A stretch of 7,308 bases of DNA from JBEIDK01 sp040383485 (GCA_040383485.1 JBEIDK010000157.1:1-7308); one strand, 5' to 3'; shown: positions 1 to 6,841, counted from the first letter of the stretch. The notes: generated from the letters alone by a model not told the origin. Translations and numbers: made by a program.

Positions 1-2583
1 AAAATGGTTGAAAATGCACTGGGAAGTTTGTATGCTAATTATGCTCCAAATAAGTTAGAAAAAGGACAGTTCATTGATTTTGATTTGACAGTTTACGATA
101 AAATTGTCGAGATAATTTTGCCCGAAGTAAAAATATCTGAAAACACCAAATTAGAAGGTAAAATTAATGGCGATGAAGGACAATTTGTTTTCGATTTTAC
201 ATCTCCAAACATTGTAGTTTATGAAAATTCGATAGATAATATTAAAATTGATATTGATAATAAAAATCCTTTATATAACGCTTATATTTCGATTGATTCT
301 ATTAAAAATGATAAATATAAAATTACTGATTTTAATTTGATTAATGTAACGCTTAATGATACGTTGTTTGTGCGTTCTGAGTTTAAAGGTGGACTAAAGG
401 GGCAGGATAGCTATGATTTGAATTTATATCATACTATTAATGAAGACAAACAATCTATTGTTGGCTTTAAAAAATCTGAAATTAAATTTAAAGATTATAT
501 GTGGTTTATTAATGAAGGGGAAACTACAGATAATAAAATTATATTTAATAAAGATCTTACCGATTTCAACTTTGAAAAATTAAGTTTATCGCACAACGAT
601 CAAATAATTAATTTTGTAGGAACAATGAGAGATTCTACCTATAAAGATTTTAAATTATCTTTTGAAGATGTTGATTTAAATAAAATTACACCTTCTTTAG
701 ATAGTTTGTCATTTGGAGGAAAGGTTAATGGAAATATTACTTACAAGCAGGATAACAATAAATATGATCCTATTTCCAATCTTACCATCGATAGTTTAAA
801 AATTAATCAGTTTTTATTGGGCGATTTAGACTTTAAAATTGAAGGAAACGAATATTTTAATCAATTTAAAGTCAATTCAAGTTTGAAGCAAGATGGTAAA
901 GAACACTTTTTCTTAGATGGAAATGTAAATTTTGTTGGAGATCAATCTAGTTTGGATTTACAAGCTGGTTTTGAAGCCTTTAATTTGGCACCTTTTGGTT
1001 CACTTTTAGGAAGTGTTTTATCAGATGTTAGAGGTAATGCAACTGGTAGAACTACTATTGGAGGGTCATATTCTAATCCTGAAATTGATGGGCGATTATA
1101 TCTTAACAATGCAGGCATGCGTGTGCCATATCTTAATGTCGATTATGCGTTTGAAAAAAATGCAATTGTAGATTTAACAGAACATCAATTTAGCTTGCGG
1201 AAAATTGAAGTAACAGATACAAAATACAATACTAAAGGAGTAATTGATGGTACTATTAAGCATGAAAAATTAGGTGATTGGGAATTGGATTTACATTTAA
1301 TTTCTGATAATATTTTAGCCTTAGATACCAAAGATGCTGAAGATGCATACTATTATGGTACCGCTTTTATGAAAGGTAAAGCCAGTATTACAGGAGAAAT
1401 AAATGCTTTAAATATTAAAGTGGCTGGTGAATCTGAAAAAGGAACCTCAATTAAAATTCCTGTAAATGATGAAGAAGATTTAGGAAATACTTCTTTTATT
1501 AATTTTATGACGGTTCAAGAGTTTCAAAAATCTCTTGCTGAAAATATAGCTAAAGATAGACGATATGAAGGAATTGAACTTGATTTTAATTTTGATATTG
1601 ACACTGATACAGATATTGAAATCATACTGAATAGAGAAACAGGACATGCCATGAAAGGCAAAGGGTATGGTTCAATGCAAATGAATATCAACACACTCGG
1701 TAAATTTGAAATGTATGGCGATTTTCAAGTACAAGAAGGAGAATACAATTTTAAATACGGTGGTGTAATTGATAAAAAATTTAATGTTGAAAAAGGCGGT
1801 ACAATTCGTTGGGATGGACAACCAATGAATGCGGTTTTAGATTTAAAAGCAACCTATAAAACAATGGCTAATCCTGCAGTTTTAGTAGAAAGTGCTTCGT
1901 TTAATAGAAAGGTAGATACAAATGTGACTATTTTACTGAATGGAAATTTAAGTAATCCGCAACCCGACTTCAATATTGATTTTCCAACTGTAAGTTCGGT
2001 ATTGAAAAGCGAAATAGATTATAAATTACAAGATAAAGATTCACGACAAACACAAGCTTTTGCTTTATTAGCAACCGGTTCATTTGTAACCGCAGAATCC
2101 ACAGGTAACGCAGCCTATGGATCATTAATTGAAGGAGCAAGTTCTATAATTAATGGACTTTTTGCCGATAGCGATAGTAACTTACAATTAGGGTTAGATT
2201 ATTCACAAGGTAATCGATTAACAGAGATTTCAGATAGAGTAGGTGTAACCATGAATACTAGAATAAACGATCGAATTTCGATAAATGGTAAAGTTGGAGT
2301 TCCAGTGGGCGGTGTAACCGAATCTGTTATTGTTGGTAATTTAGAGGTATTAATTCAGCTTAATGAAGATGGTTCATTAAATGCTCACGTATTTAATAGA
2401 GAAAACGATATTAATTATGTTGGAGAAGGTATTGGATACACACAAGGACTTGGAATTACTTATAACGTAGAATTTAATACGTTCAAAGAAATGTTGCAAA
2501 AAATATTCAAAAGCACAAGAAAAAAGATTCATCTAAATCTCAAGATAATTTACCCGATTCTGAGTTCCCTCAAGAATTTATAG
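1..2583 (+). CDS. tamB: TamB-like translocation/assembly module protein, C-terminal part (5' end outside window)
   Basis: The reading frame is open through the left edge, so the ATG at base 4 is most likely internal. Family members in this phylum are much longer (well over 1000 residues) and have an N-terminal membrane anchor, which is not visible here. Residues below are counted from that ATG. The protein is an almost continuous series of short beta strands, as expected of the TamB/AsmA-like proteins that span the periplasm and help in outer-membrane protein assembly or lipid transport. The C-terminal DUF490/TamB domain covers roughly residues 450-825. Recognisable parts are a GGTIRWDGQP segment near 598-607, GNLSNPQPDFNIDFP at 647-661, and a Gly-rich stretch around 705-770. 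The zero-frame end (residues 842-859) is hydrophobic and untypical, and a better tail lies in the -1 frame (see the separate entries). The family call is firm; the exact role in this phylum is inferred. Confidence 0.88.
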   Translation, partial: KMVENALGSLYANYAPNKLEKGQFIDFDLTVYDKIVEIILPEVKISENTKLEGKINGDEGQFVFDFTSPNIVVYENSIDNIKIDIDNKNPLYNAYISIDSIKNDKYKITDFNLINVTLNDTLFVRSEFKGGLKGQDSYDLNLYHTINEDKQSIVGFKKSEIKFKDYMWFINEGETTDNKIIFNKDLTDFNFEKLSLSHNDQIINFVGTMRDSTYKDFKLSFEDVDLNKITPSLDSLSFGGKVNGNITYKQDNNKYDPISNLTIDSLKINQFLLGDLDFKIEGNEYFNQFKVNSSLKQDGKEHFFLDGNVNFVGDQSSLDLQAGFEAFNLAPFGSLLGSVLSDVRGNATGRTTIGGSYSNPEIDGRLYLNNAGMRVPYLNVDYAFEKNAIVDLTEHQFSLRKIEVTDTKYNTKGVIDGTIKHEKLGDWELDLHLISDNILALDTKDAEDAYYYGTAFMKGKASITGEINALNIKVAGESEKGTSIKIPVNDEEDLGNTSFINFMTVQEFQKSLAENIAKDRRYEGIELDFNFDIDTDTDIEIILNRETGHAMKGKGYGSMQMNINTLGKFEMYGDFQVQEGEYNFKYGGVIDKKFNVEKGGTIRWDGQPMNAVLDLKATYKTMANPAVLVESASFNRKVDTNVTILLNGNLSNPQPDFNIDFPTVSSVLKSEIDYKLQDKDSRQTQAFALLATGSFVTAESTGNAAYGSLIEGASSIINGLFADSDSNLQLGLDYSQGNRLTEISDRVGVTMNTRINDRISINGKVGVPVGGVTESVIVGNLEVLIQLNEDGSLNAHVFNRENDINYVGEGIGYTQGLGITYNVEFNTFKEMLQKIFKSTRKKIHLNLKIIYPILSSLKNL
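2520..2526 (+). other. Candidate -1 ribosomal frameshift site (A AAA AAG slippery heptamer) in tamB
   Basis: The zero-frame codons here are AGA AAA AAG, so the bases read A AAA AAG, the X XXY YYZ pattern in the phase needed for tandem -1 slippage. The same heptamer is the known slippery site of Escherichia coli dnaX. After a -1 slip the next codon starts at base 2526 (GAT) and translation runs to TAA at 2655-2657 instead of TAG at 2581-2583. No Shine-Dalgarno-like stimulator is visible just upstream. The clearest downstream hairpin (2557-2577) starts about 30 bases away, further than usual stimulators. A one-base deletion in the A run, real or from sequencing, would look the same. Confidence 0.45.
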
Positions 2584-2657
2584 AATTCATAAATAACAGA
2601 AAATCTAAATCACAAGAACCACTTAAAGAGGAACTTGAAGTTCCAGAAATCGATTAA
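2526..2657 (+). CDS. -1 frame continuation of tamB: probable authentic C-terminal tail (43 codons)
   Basis: Reading from GAT at 2526 gives 43 codons before TAA at 2655-2657. The peptide begins DSSKSQDNLPDSEF, passes through PQEFIEFINNRKS and ends in EELEVPEID. It is hydrophilic, charged and acidic at the end, a composition expected for a soluble tail after the last TamB strand, and it uses the same A/T-ending codons as the rest of the gene. The zero frame over the same bases gives only 18 mostly hydrophobic residues. This segment has no start codon of its own, so it would be made only as a fusion to the upstream protein, by -1 frameshifting or if the true gene has one more A. It is either a trans-frame product or the mark of an indel. 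Confidence 0.55.
   Translation, partial: DSSKSQDNLPDSEFPQEFIEFINNRKSKSQEPLKEELEVPEID
2557..2577 (+). other. Small hairpin downstream of the tamB slippery site
   Basis: ATTCTGAG (2557-2564) pairs with CTCA-GAAT (2569-2577, with A2573 bulged) around a TTCC loop, giving eight pairs; a G-U pair could extend it by one. No T run follows, so it does not look like a terminator. It lies inside the -1 frame tail of tamB. It may be a frameshift-related structure or mere chance; the distance from the heptamer argues against a classical stimulator. Confidence 0.3.
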
Positions 2658-2697
2658 TTCTTATTTTTTAGTACTTAAATCAAAAACTTATTAACGA

Positions 2698-2705
2698 AAA
2701 CGTTT
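2698..2705. promoter_or_regulatory. AAACGTTT palindrome upstream of pfkA, possible operator
   Basis: A perfect 8-base palindrome with a central CG lies about 87 bases before the pfkA start and upstream of the candidate promoter. Central-CG palindromes of this kind are the core of many LacI-family operators. Symmetry stops at four bases per half-site, shorter than a usual operator, and no regulator gene is in view. A perfect 8-mer in AT-rich DNA can easily arise by chance. Confidence 0.2.
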
Positions 2706-2739
2706 GAATTTGCAGCTATTATTAAATAGTTAGCAAATA

Positions 2740-2773
2740 TTGTGTTTTTATTATATTTCGTTTTATAACTTTA
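2740..2773 (+). promoter_or_regulatory. Candidate Bacteroidota-type promoter for pfkA-gap
   Basis: TAACTTTA at 2766-2773 matches seven of eight positions of the Bacteroidota -7 element TAnnTTTG. A TTG at 2740-2742 could serve as the -33 element, with a 23-base spacer, near the long end of what is accepted. The -7 box ends 18 bases before the pfkA ATG, exactly the same spacing as the perfect -7 box before mgsA, which raises confidence a little. An alternative box, TATATTTC at 2752-2759, has no suitable TTG. Confidence 0.35.
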
Positions 2774-2791
2774 CATAATAAAACAATTATT

Positions 2792-3778
2792 ATGACCAAT
2801 TCAATTAAAAAAATAGGTGTTTTAACTTCTGGCGGAGACTCGCCGGGAATGAATGCTGCTATTAGAGCTGTAGTCAGAGCTTGTGCATACTATAATGTAG
2901 AATGTGTAGGTATTTATAGAGGTTACCAAGGTATGATTGAAGGTGATTTTAAGCCTATGGGACCAAGAGATGTTAAAAATATTATTAATAAAGGAGGAAC
3001 TATTTTAAAATCGGCTAGATCTAAAGATTTTAGAACAGCTGAAGGTAGAAAATTAGCCCATAATAATCTTGTTGCTGCAGGAATCGATTCATTTGTAGTT
3101 ATTGGTGGTGATGGAAGTTTTACAGGAGCTGAAATATTTAATGATGAATTTGGTTTTCCAGTAATAGGTATTCCTGGTACAATTGATAACGATATTTTTG
3201 GAACTAGTCATACACTAGGTTTTGATACAGCACTTAACACGGTAATTGATGCTATCGATAAAATTAGAGATACAGCAAATTCTCATAATCGATTATTTTT
3301 TGTAGAAGTAATGGGAAGAGATGCTGGACACATTGCTTTAAATGCAGGTATTGGTGCCGGAGCTGAAGAAATTTTAATTCCTGAAGAAGCATTTGGTTTA
3401 GATCGATTAGTGGAATCATTAAAACGAAGTAAAGAATCTGGAAAAACATCAAGTATTGTTGTTGTTTCTGAAGGGGATAAAATAGGTAAAAATGTTTTTG
3501 AATTAAAAGATTATATCGAAGAGAATATGCCCGAATACGATGTAAGGGTTTCTGTATTAGGACACATGCAACGTGGTGGATCACCTTCGTGTTTTGATAG
3601 AGTTTTAGCATCTAGACTTGGTGTTAAAGCTGTCGAAGCTTTGTTAGAAGGAAAATCAAACTTTATGGTAGGTTTATACCAAGATAAAGTAACCTTAACT
3701 CCTTTAGAACAAGCTATTAAAGGACAAAGTGAAATTGATATGGAATTGGTTAAAGTATCCGATATTGTATCATCATAA
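2792..3778 (+). CDS. pfkA: ATP-dependent 6-phosphofructokinase
   Basis: This enzyme phosphorylates fructose-6-phosphate to fructose-1,6-bisphosphate, the committed step of glycolysis, in the cytoplasm. At 328 residues it has the normal length for a bacterial PfkA. The N-terminal GVLTSGGDSPGMNAAIR is at residues 9-25. The ATP-binding GGDGS is at 105-109, and PGTIDND at 128-134 contains the catalytic Asp132. MGRDAGH lies at 174-180, and the substrate-binding Arg residues lie in QRGGSP (Arg261) and FDR (Arg270). Gly108 and Gly129 are the residues that mark ATP-dependent rather than pyrophosphate-dependent enzymes. Arg25, Arg29 and Arg159 match Arg residues of the E. coli effector site, so allosteric control is possible. 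The ATG follows an A/T-rich leader without a Shine-Dalgarno. Only 27 bases separate it from gap, which points to cotranscription. Confidence 0.97.
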   Translation: MTNSIKKIGVLTSGGDSPGMNAAIRAVVRACAYYNVECVGIYRGYQGMIEGDFKPMGPRDVKNIINKGGTILKSARSKDFRTAEGRKLAHNNLVAAGIDSFVVIGGDGSFTGAEIFNDEFGFPVIGIPGTIDNDIFGTSHTLGFDTALNTVIDAIDKIRDTANSHNRLFFVEVMGRDAGHIALNAGIGAGAEEILIPEEAFGLDRLVESLKRSKESGKTSSIVVVSEGDKIGKNVFELKDYIEENMPEYDVRVSVLGHMQRGGSPSCFDRVLASRLGVKAVEALLEGKSNFMVGLYQDKVTLTPLEQAIKGQSEIDMELVKVSDIVSS

Positions 3779-3805
3779 ATAGATAATAAATTAAAAAAAA
3801 ATAAA

Positions 3806-4816
3806 ATGTCAAAAGTAAAATTAGGAATAAACGGATTCGGAAGAATTGGAAGAATTGTTTTCAGAGAAACGTTTAACAGAGATAATGTAGAAGTAGTTGC
3901 TATTAACGATTTATTAGATGTAGATCATTTGGCTTATTTATTAAAATACGATTCAGTACATGGTCGTTTTAATGGAAAAGTGGAAGTAATTGAAGGAAAA
4001 CTATTTGTAAATGATAAATTTATTAGAGTTACTGCAGAAAGAGATCCTAAATTAATTAAATGGGATGATGCTTCTGTTGATGTGGATGTGGTAGCAGAAT
4101 GTACCGGTATTTTTACAACCCTTGAAACAGCTCAAGCTCATATTGATGGTGGCGCTAAAAAAGTAGTCATCTCAGCTCCTTCAGCAGATGCACCAATGTT
4201 TGTAATGGGGGTAAATCATACCCAAGTTAAAGCATCAGATACGATTGTTTCTAATGCTTCATGTACTACAAACTGTTTAGCTCCTTTGGCAAAAGTTATT
4301 CATGATAATTTTGGAATTGTAGAAGGATTAATGACAACCGTTCATGCTTCTACAGCTACTCAAATGGTTGCTGATGGACCTTCAAAAAAAGATTGGAGAG
4401 GTGGTCGTGCTGCTTCTGTAAATATAATTCCTTCTTCAACAGGTGCGGCTAAGGCAGTTGGTAAAGTAATTCCTGCTTTAAACGGAAAACTTACTGGAAT
4501 GTCATTCCGTGTGCCTACAGTTGATGTTTCTGTGGTAGATTTAACGGTAAAATTAGCCAAAGAAACTACATATGAAGAAATCATGAAAGTTTTAAAATCG
4601 GCATCAGAAAATGAGATGAAAGGAGTTTTAGGCTTCACTGAAGACGATGTTGTATCTCAAGATTTTGTATCAGATACAAGAACATCAATTGTAGATGCAA
4701 AGGCTGGAATTGGATTAAATTCAACCTTTTTCAAACTAGTATCTTGGTATGATAATGAATATGGCTATTCTAGTAAATTAATCGACTTATCGGTACATAT
4801 TGCAGGTTTAAAATAA
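3806..4816 (+). CDS. gap: Type I glyceraldehyde-3-phosphate dehydrogenase
   Basis: This enzyme oxidises and phosphorylates glyceraldehyde-3-phosphate to 1,3-bisphosphoglycerate with reduction of NAD+. Its 336 residues are a full-length GAPDH. The Rossmann motif GFGRIGR is at residues 10-16. AIND at 32-35 places Asp35 where NAD-preferring enzymes bind the adenosine ribose. SNASCTTNC at 149-157 carries the catalytic Cys153, and TTVHASTATQ carries the catalytic His180. GPSKKDWRGGR at 191-201 is the typical S-loop, and SWYDNEYGYS (313-322) is the conserved C-terminal signature. The gene follows pfkA by 27 A-rich bases with no hairpin between them, and a terminator hairpin lies 12 bases after its stop. 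The pair is therefore probably one operon. Whether it works mainly in glycolysis or gluconeogenesis cannot be told from sequence. Confidence 0.98.
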   Translation: MSKVKLGINGFGRIGRIVFRETFNRDNVEVVAINDLLDVDHLAYLLKYDSVHGRFNGKVEVIEGKLFVNDKFIRVTAERDPKLIKWDDASVDVDVVAECTGIFTTLETAQAHIDGGAKKVVISAPSADAPMFVMGVNHTQVKASDTIVSNASCTTNCLAPLAKVIHDNFGIVEGLMTTVHASTATQMVADGPSKKDWRGGRAASVNIIPSSTGAAKAVGKVIPALNGKLTGMSFRVPTVDVSVVDLTVKLAKETTYEEIMKVLKSASENEMKGVLGFTEDDVVSQDFVSDTRTSIVDAKAGIGLNSTFFKLVSWYDNEYGYSSKLIDLSVHIAGLK

Positions 4817-4828
4817 ATTCAAATGTAG

Positions 4829-4878
4829 AAAGAATAAAGATGAAAATAATTTACTATTTTTATTCTTTATTCTTTTTT
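4829..4878 (+). terminator. A/T-rich intrinsic terminator after gap
   Basis: AAAGAATAAAGA (4829-4840) pairs perfectly over 12 bases with TCTTTATTCTTT (4864-4875). A further A/T-rich inner stem is possible after a short mismatch. The right arm runs into Ts (4873-4878). Only two pairs of the 12-bp stem are G-C, so termination may be leaky and allow read-through into the kinase gene, for which no clear promoter was found. Confidence 0.65.
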
Positions 4879-4893
4879 CTATACCCTTAAAAT

Positions 4894-5745
4894 ATGAAAT
4901 TATTAGTTGATAGTGGCTCTACAAAAGCCGATTGGATTGCGATAGATGATAATGGAAAAGTATTATTTACCACTCAAACCTTAGGTTTAAATCCTGAAGT
5001 TTTAGATAAAGAACAAATTATTAATCGACTTGATGATAAATTTGATATTTCGCAAAATAAGTTAAAAGCTACACACTTGTTTTTTTATGGTGCAGGTTGC
5101 GGAACAGATCGAATGAAAAATCACCTTTCAGATATTTTTCAAGATTATTTTATCAATGCTAAAATTGTGGTTCATGAAGATACATATGCTGCTGTATATG
5201 CCACCACTCCAAAAGATGAAGCGGCCATTGTATGTATTTTAGGTACTGGTTCAAATTGTAGTTATTTTGATGGTAATACATTACATCAAAAAGTACAATC
5301 TTTAGGATATATTGCTATGGATGATGGTTCTGGTAATCGATTTGGTCGTCATCTTATAAGAGGGTATTATTTTAATACCATGCCTGTTGATTTGGCAAAA
5401 GAATTTGAAGAAGAATATAATTTAGATGCAGATTACATTAAGCATAATTTATATAAAGAATCAAATCCGAATGCGTATTTAGCCACTTTTGCAAAATTCA
5501 TTATTAAGCATAAAGATCATCCTTATTGTAAGAAGCTAATTCGTAAAGAATTAAAAAAGTACACCAAAAATTACATCATGCAATTTGAGAATTGTAATGA
5601 AGTACCGGTTCATTTTATTGGTTCTATTGCATTTTATTTGAAAGACGAACTTACAGAAATTCTAAATAAATACAATATAAAAATTGGAAATGTACTTCGT
5701 AGACCTATTGATGGTTTAATTGCATATCATATCTTAAATAAATAG
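4894..5745 (+). CDS. BadF/BadG/BcrA/BcrD-family sugar kinase, probable N-acetylglucosamine kinase
   Basis: The protein belongs to the ASKHA (actin/hexokinase/Hsp70) ATPase fold, in the branch that includes N-acetylglucosamine kinase. The first phosphate motif is DSGSTKADW at residues 6-14. The second phosphate motif is ILGTGSN at 115-121. DDGSGNRFGR at 143-152 corresponds to the family's D-E-G-S-G signature, with Asp in place of the usual Glu at the second position. FIGSIAFYLKDEL at 241-253 fits the adenosine-binding segment. Its 283 residues are a normal length. The likely reaction is ATP-dependent phosphorylation of GlcNAc to GlcNAc-6-phosphate in the cytoplasm, which fits a location beside glycolytic genes. 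Related members act on MurNAc or glucosamine, so the substrate is inferred. It begins 77 bases after gap behind a hairpin and ends at its own strong terminator. Confidence 0.85.
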   Translation: MKLLVDSGSTKADWIAIDDNGKVLFTTQTLGLNPEVLDKEQIINRLDDKFDISQNKLKATHLFFYGAGCGTDRMKNHLSDIFQDYFINAKIVVHEDTYAAVYATTPKDEAAIVCILGTGSNCSYFDGNTLHQKVQSLGYIAMDDGSGNRFGRHLIRGYYFNTMPVDLAKEFEEEYNLDADYIKHNLYKESNPNAYLATFAKFIIKHKDHPYCKKLIRKELKKYTKNYIMQFENCNEVPVHFIGSIAFYLKDELTEILNKYNIKIGNVLRRPIDGLIAYHILNK

Positions 5746-5770
5746 ATTAAAAAATATATTTAAAGTTGAT

Positions 5771-5809
5771 AAAAATCTCAAATCATAACAAAAGGATTTG
5801 GGATTTTTT
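5771..5809 (+). terminator. Intrinsic terminator after the sugar kinase gene
   Basis: A 14-base stem (5771-5784 with 5795-5808) surrounds the loop ATAACAAAAG. The core is AAATCTCAAATC opposite GATTTGGGATTT, with a single T-G wobble. The descending arm ends in six Ts, and more Ts follow to 5815. The run of As before the left arm means it could also act on the opposite strand. This is the clearest terminator in the window. Confidence 0.82.
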
Positions 5810-5814
5810 ATTTT

Positions 5815-5822
5815 TATCTTTG
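5815..5822 (+). promoter_or_regulatory. Perfect Bacteroidota -7 promoter element for mgsA
   Basis: TATCTTTG matches the TAnnTTTG consensus at every fixed position and ends 18 bases before the mgsA ATG. It follows the kinase terminator directly. The best upstream TTG (5798-5800) sits in the terminator stem only 14 bases away, which is short for a -33 element, so strength is uncertain. Its position also argues against translation starting further upstream. Confidence 0.6.
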
Positions 5823-5840
5823 TTAGGAAATCTTATCATT

Positions 5841-6212
5841 ATGGAAATAGCCATTATAGCACACGACGGTAAAAAAGCCGATATGGTGCAGTTTTTAAAT
5901 AAAAACAAAACCATTTTATCAAAAGAGAAAATTAAAATTATAGCAACGGGTACCACTGGAGCTAGGGCAGTAGCCGCAGGGTTTAAAGTAAAGAAAATGC
6001 TTTCAGGACCATTGGGCGGAGATGCGCAAATTGCCGCTCGCGTTGCCGAAGGAAAAACTAAAATGGTATTATTTTTTAAAGATCCTAACTCCAGTCATGC
6101 GCACGAAGTGGATATTAACATGCTAATTCGTATTTGCGATGTACACAATGTACCGTTAGCAACTAATGAAGCCACTGCTCAATTGTTGTTGTTGGGTTTG
6201 GATGAGATTTAA
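5841..6212 (+). CDS. mgsA: Methylglyoxal synthase
   Basis: This cytoplasmic enzyme converts dihydroxyacetone phosphate to methylglyoxal and phosphate, a bypass that frees phosphate when lower glycolysis is limiting. From the chosen ATG it has 123 residues, shorter than the E. coli protein (152) mainly at the two ends. IAHDGKK (residues 6-12) gives His8 and Asp9. ATGTTG at 35-40 is the phosphate-binding loop. SGPLGGD at 55-61 holds the catalytic Asp61 (E. coli Asp71). FFKDP supplies Asp81 (E. coli Asp91), and His88 and Asp91 match His98 and Asp101. The frame can be read back to an ATG at 5766, but that start lies inside the upstream terminator and before the -7 box, and homology begins at MEIAIIAHD, so 5841 is preferred. 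The gene has its own promoter element and converges on the next gene with a 7-base gap. Confidence 0.95.
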   Translation: MEIAIIAHDGKKADMVQFLNKNKTILSKEKIKIIATGTTGARAVAAGFKVKKMLSGPLGGDAQIAARVAEGKTKMVLFFKDPNSSHAHEVDINMLIRICDVHNVPLATNEATAQLLLLGLDEI

Positions 6213-6219
6213 TTTGAAA

Positions 6220-6828
6220 TTATTTTCTTTTACGTAATAATCCAATCATTTGACCAATACCAATTCCAATGTAAGTTCGATCTTTGTTTATTTGGAGTAG
6301 AGGAGAAATAGTTAACCCGTAAAATCTTGAAAAGGGAAATTCTATTTTTGGATTTACTATTACACTAAAAGTTGTTGACTTATTATAATTCCAAGTGTAA
6401 TTTTCAGCTAAAAATCCATTATTAATTCTTACCCAATTTTCAGGCTCATTTATAATTGTATAACCTAATCCTAAAGATATATTTGCTCTAATAGTGCCAC
6501 TATTGTTTAGATTGTAAATTTTACCAATACCAATTTGATAATTTTCTAATTGGTCATATGGATTAGCAGCTCCAAAAAGTACAACGCCTGTTAAGCCAGA
6601 CGAGTAATCTTCGGGTTGTGATTTAGGTTTTCGTATATTTCCAGTATATCCAATTTTAAAACTATAATTATTTTTATAGACATAGTTTAAATTAATATCA
6701 ATCCCAACATAATTACCTATATTAATTTCACCTGAAGTATATAAGGCATTCTTTTCTTTAAATTGAGCATTTACAATTGTTACTTTAATTAAAAAAAGTA
6801 AAATTATTATTTTATGTATTGATTTCAT
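6220..6828 (-). CDS. Putative secreted or outer-membrane beta-barrel protein of unknown function
   Basis: I do not recognise a specific family. The 202-residue product starts with a clear Sec signal peptide: Lys2 and Lys6 are followed by a hydrophobic core IIILLFLIKVTIV and a likely cut after Ala21 in NAQ, a pattern common in Bacteroidota exported proteins. No lipobox Cys is present. The mature part has alternating polar and hydrophobic residues with many Gly and aromatic residues, for example GEINIGNYVGIDINLNYVY near 33-51 and ISLGLGYTII near 117-126. The end, TYIGIGIGQMIGLLRKRK, is strand-like. This suits a small outer-membrane beta-barrel, by inference only. Its stop lies 7 bases from the convergent mgsA stop with no terminator between them. 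The upstream ridA terminator separates it from ridA, so it probably has its own promoter, which I could not identify. Confidence 0.75.
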   Translation of the reverse strand: MKSIHKIIILLFLIKVTIVNAQFKEKNALYTSGEINIGNYVGIDINLNYVYKNNYSFKIGYTGNIRKPKSQPEDYSSGLTGVVLFGAANPYDQLENYQIGIGKIYNLNNSGTIRANISLGLGYTIINEPENWVRINNGFLAENYTWNYNKSTTFSVIVNPKIEFPFSRFYGLTISPLLQINKDRTYIGIGIGQMIGLLRKRK

Positions 6829-6841
6829 TTAAGCCAAATTA

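Noticed and set aside
2658..2697. Terminator between tamB and pfkA
   Set aside because: Only a tiny AGTACT-centred repeat follows the tamB stop; no stable stem followed by Ts was found.
3264..3611. Minus-strand open frame of 115 codons inside pfkA
   Set aside because: It lies wholly antisense to the conserved PfkA core, its product is low-complexity in Leu, Gln and Ile, and it has no promoter, signal or family resemblance.
4360..4638. Minus-strand open frame of 92 codons inside gap
   Set aside because: It is antisense to highly conserved GAPDH sequence, and its composition is explained by the complement of the gap codons.
5766..5840. N-terminal extension of mgsA by 25 residues from ATG 5766
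   Set aside because: It would translate the kinase terminator hairpin and the promoter element, and family similarity begins only at the ATG at 5841.
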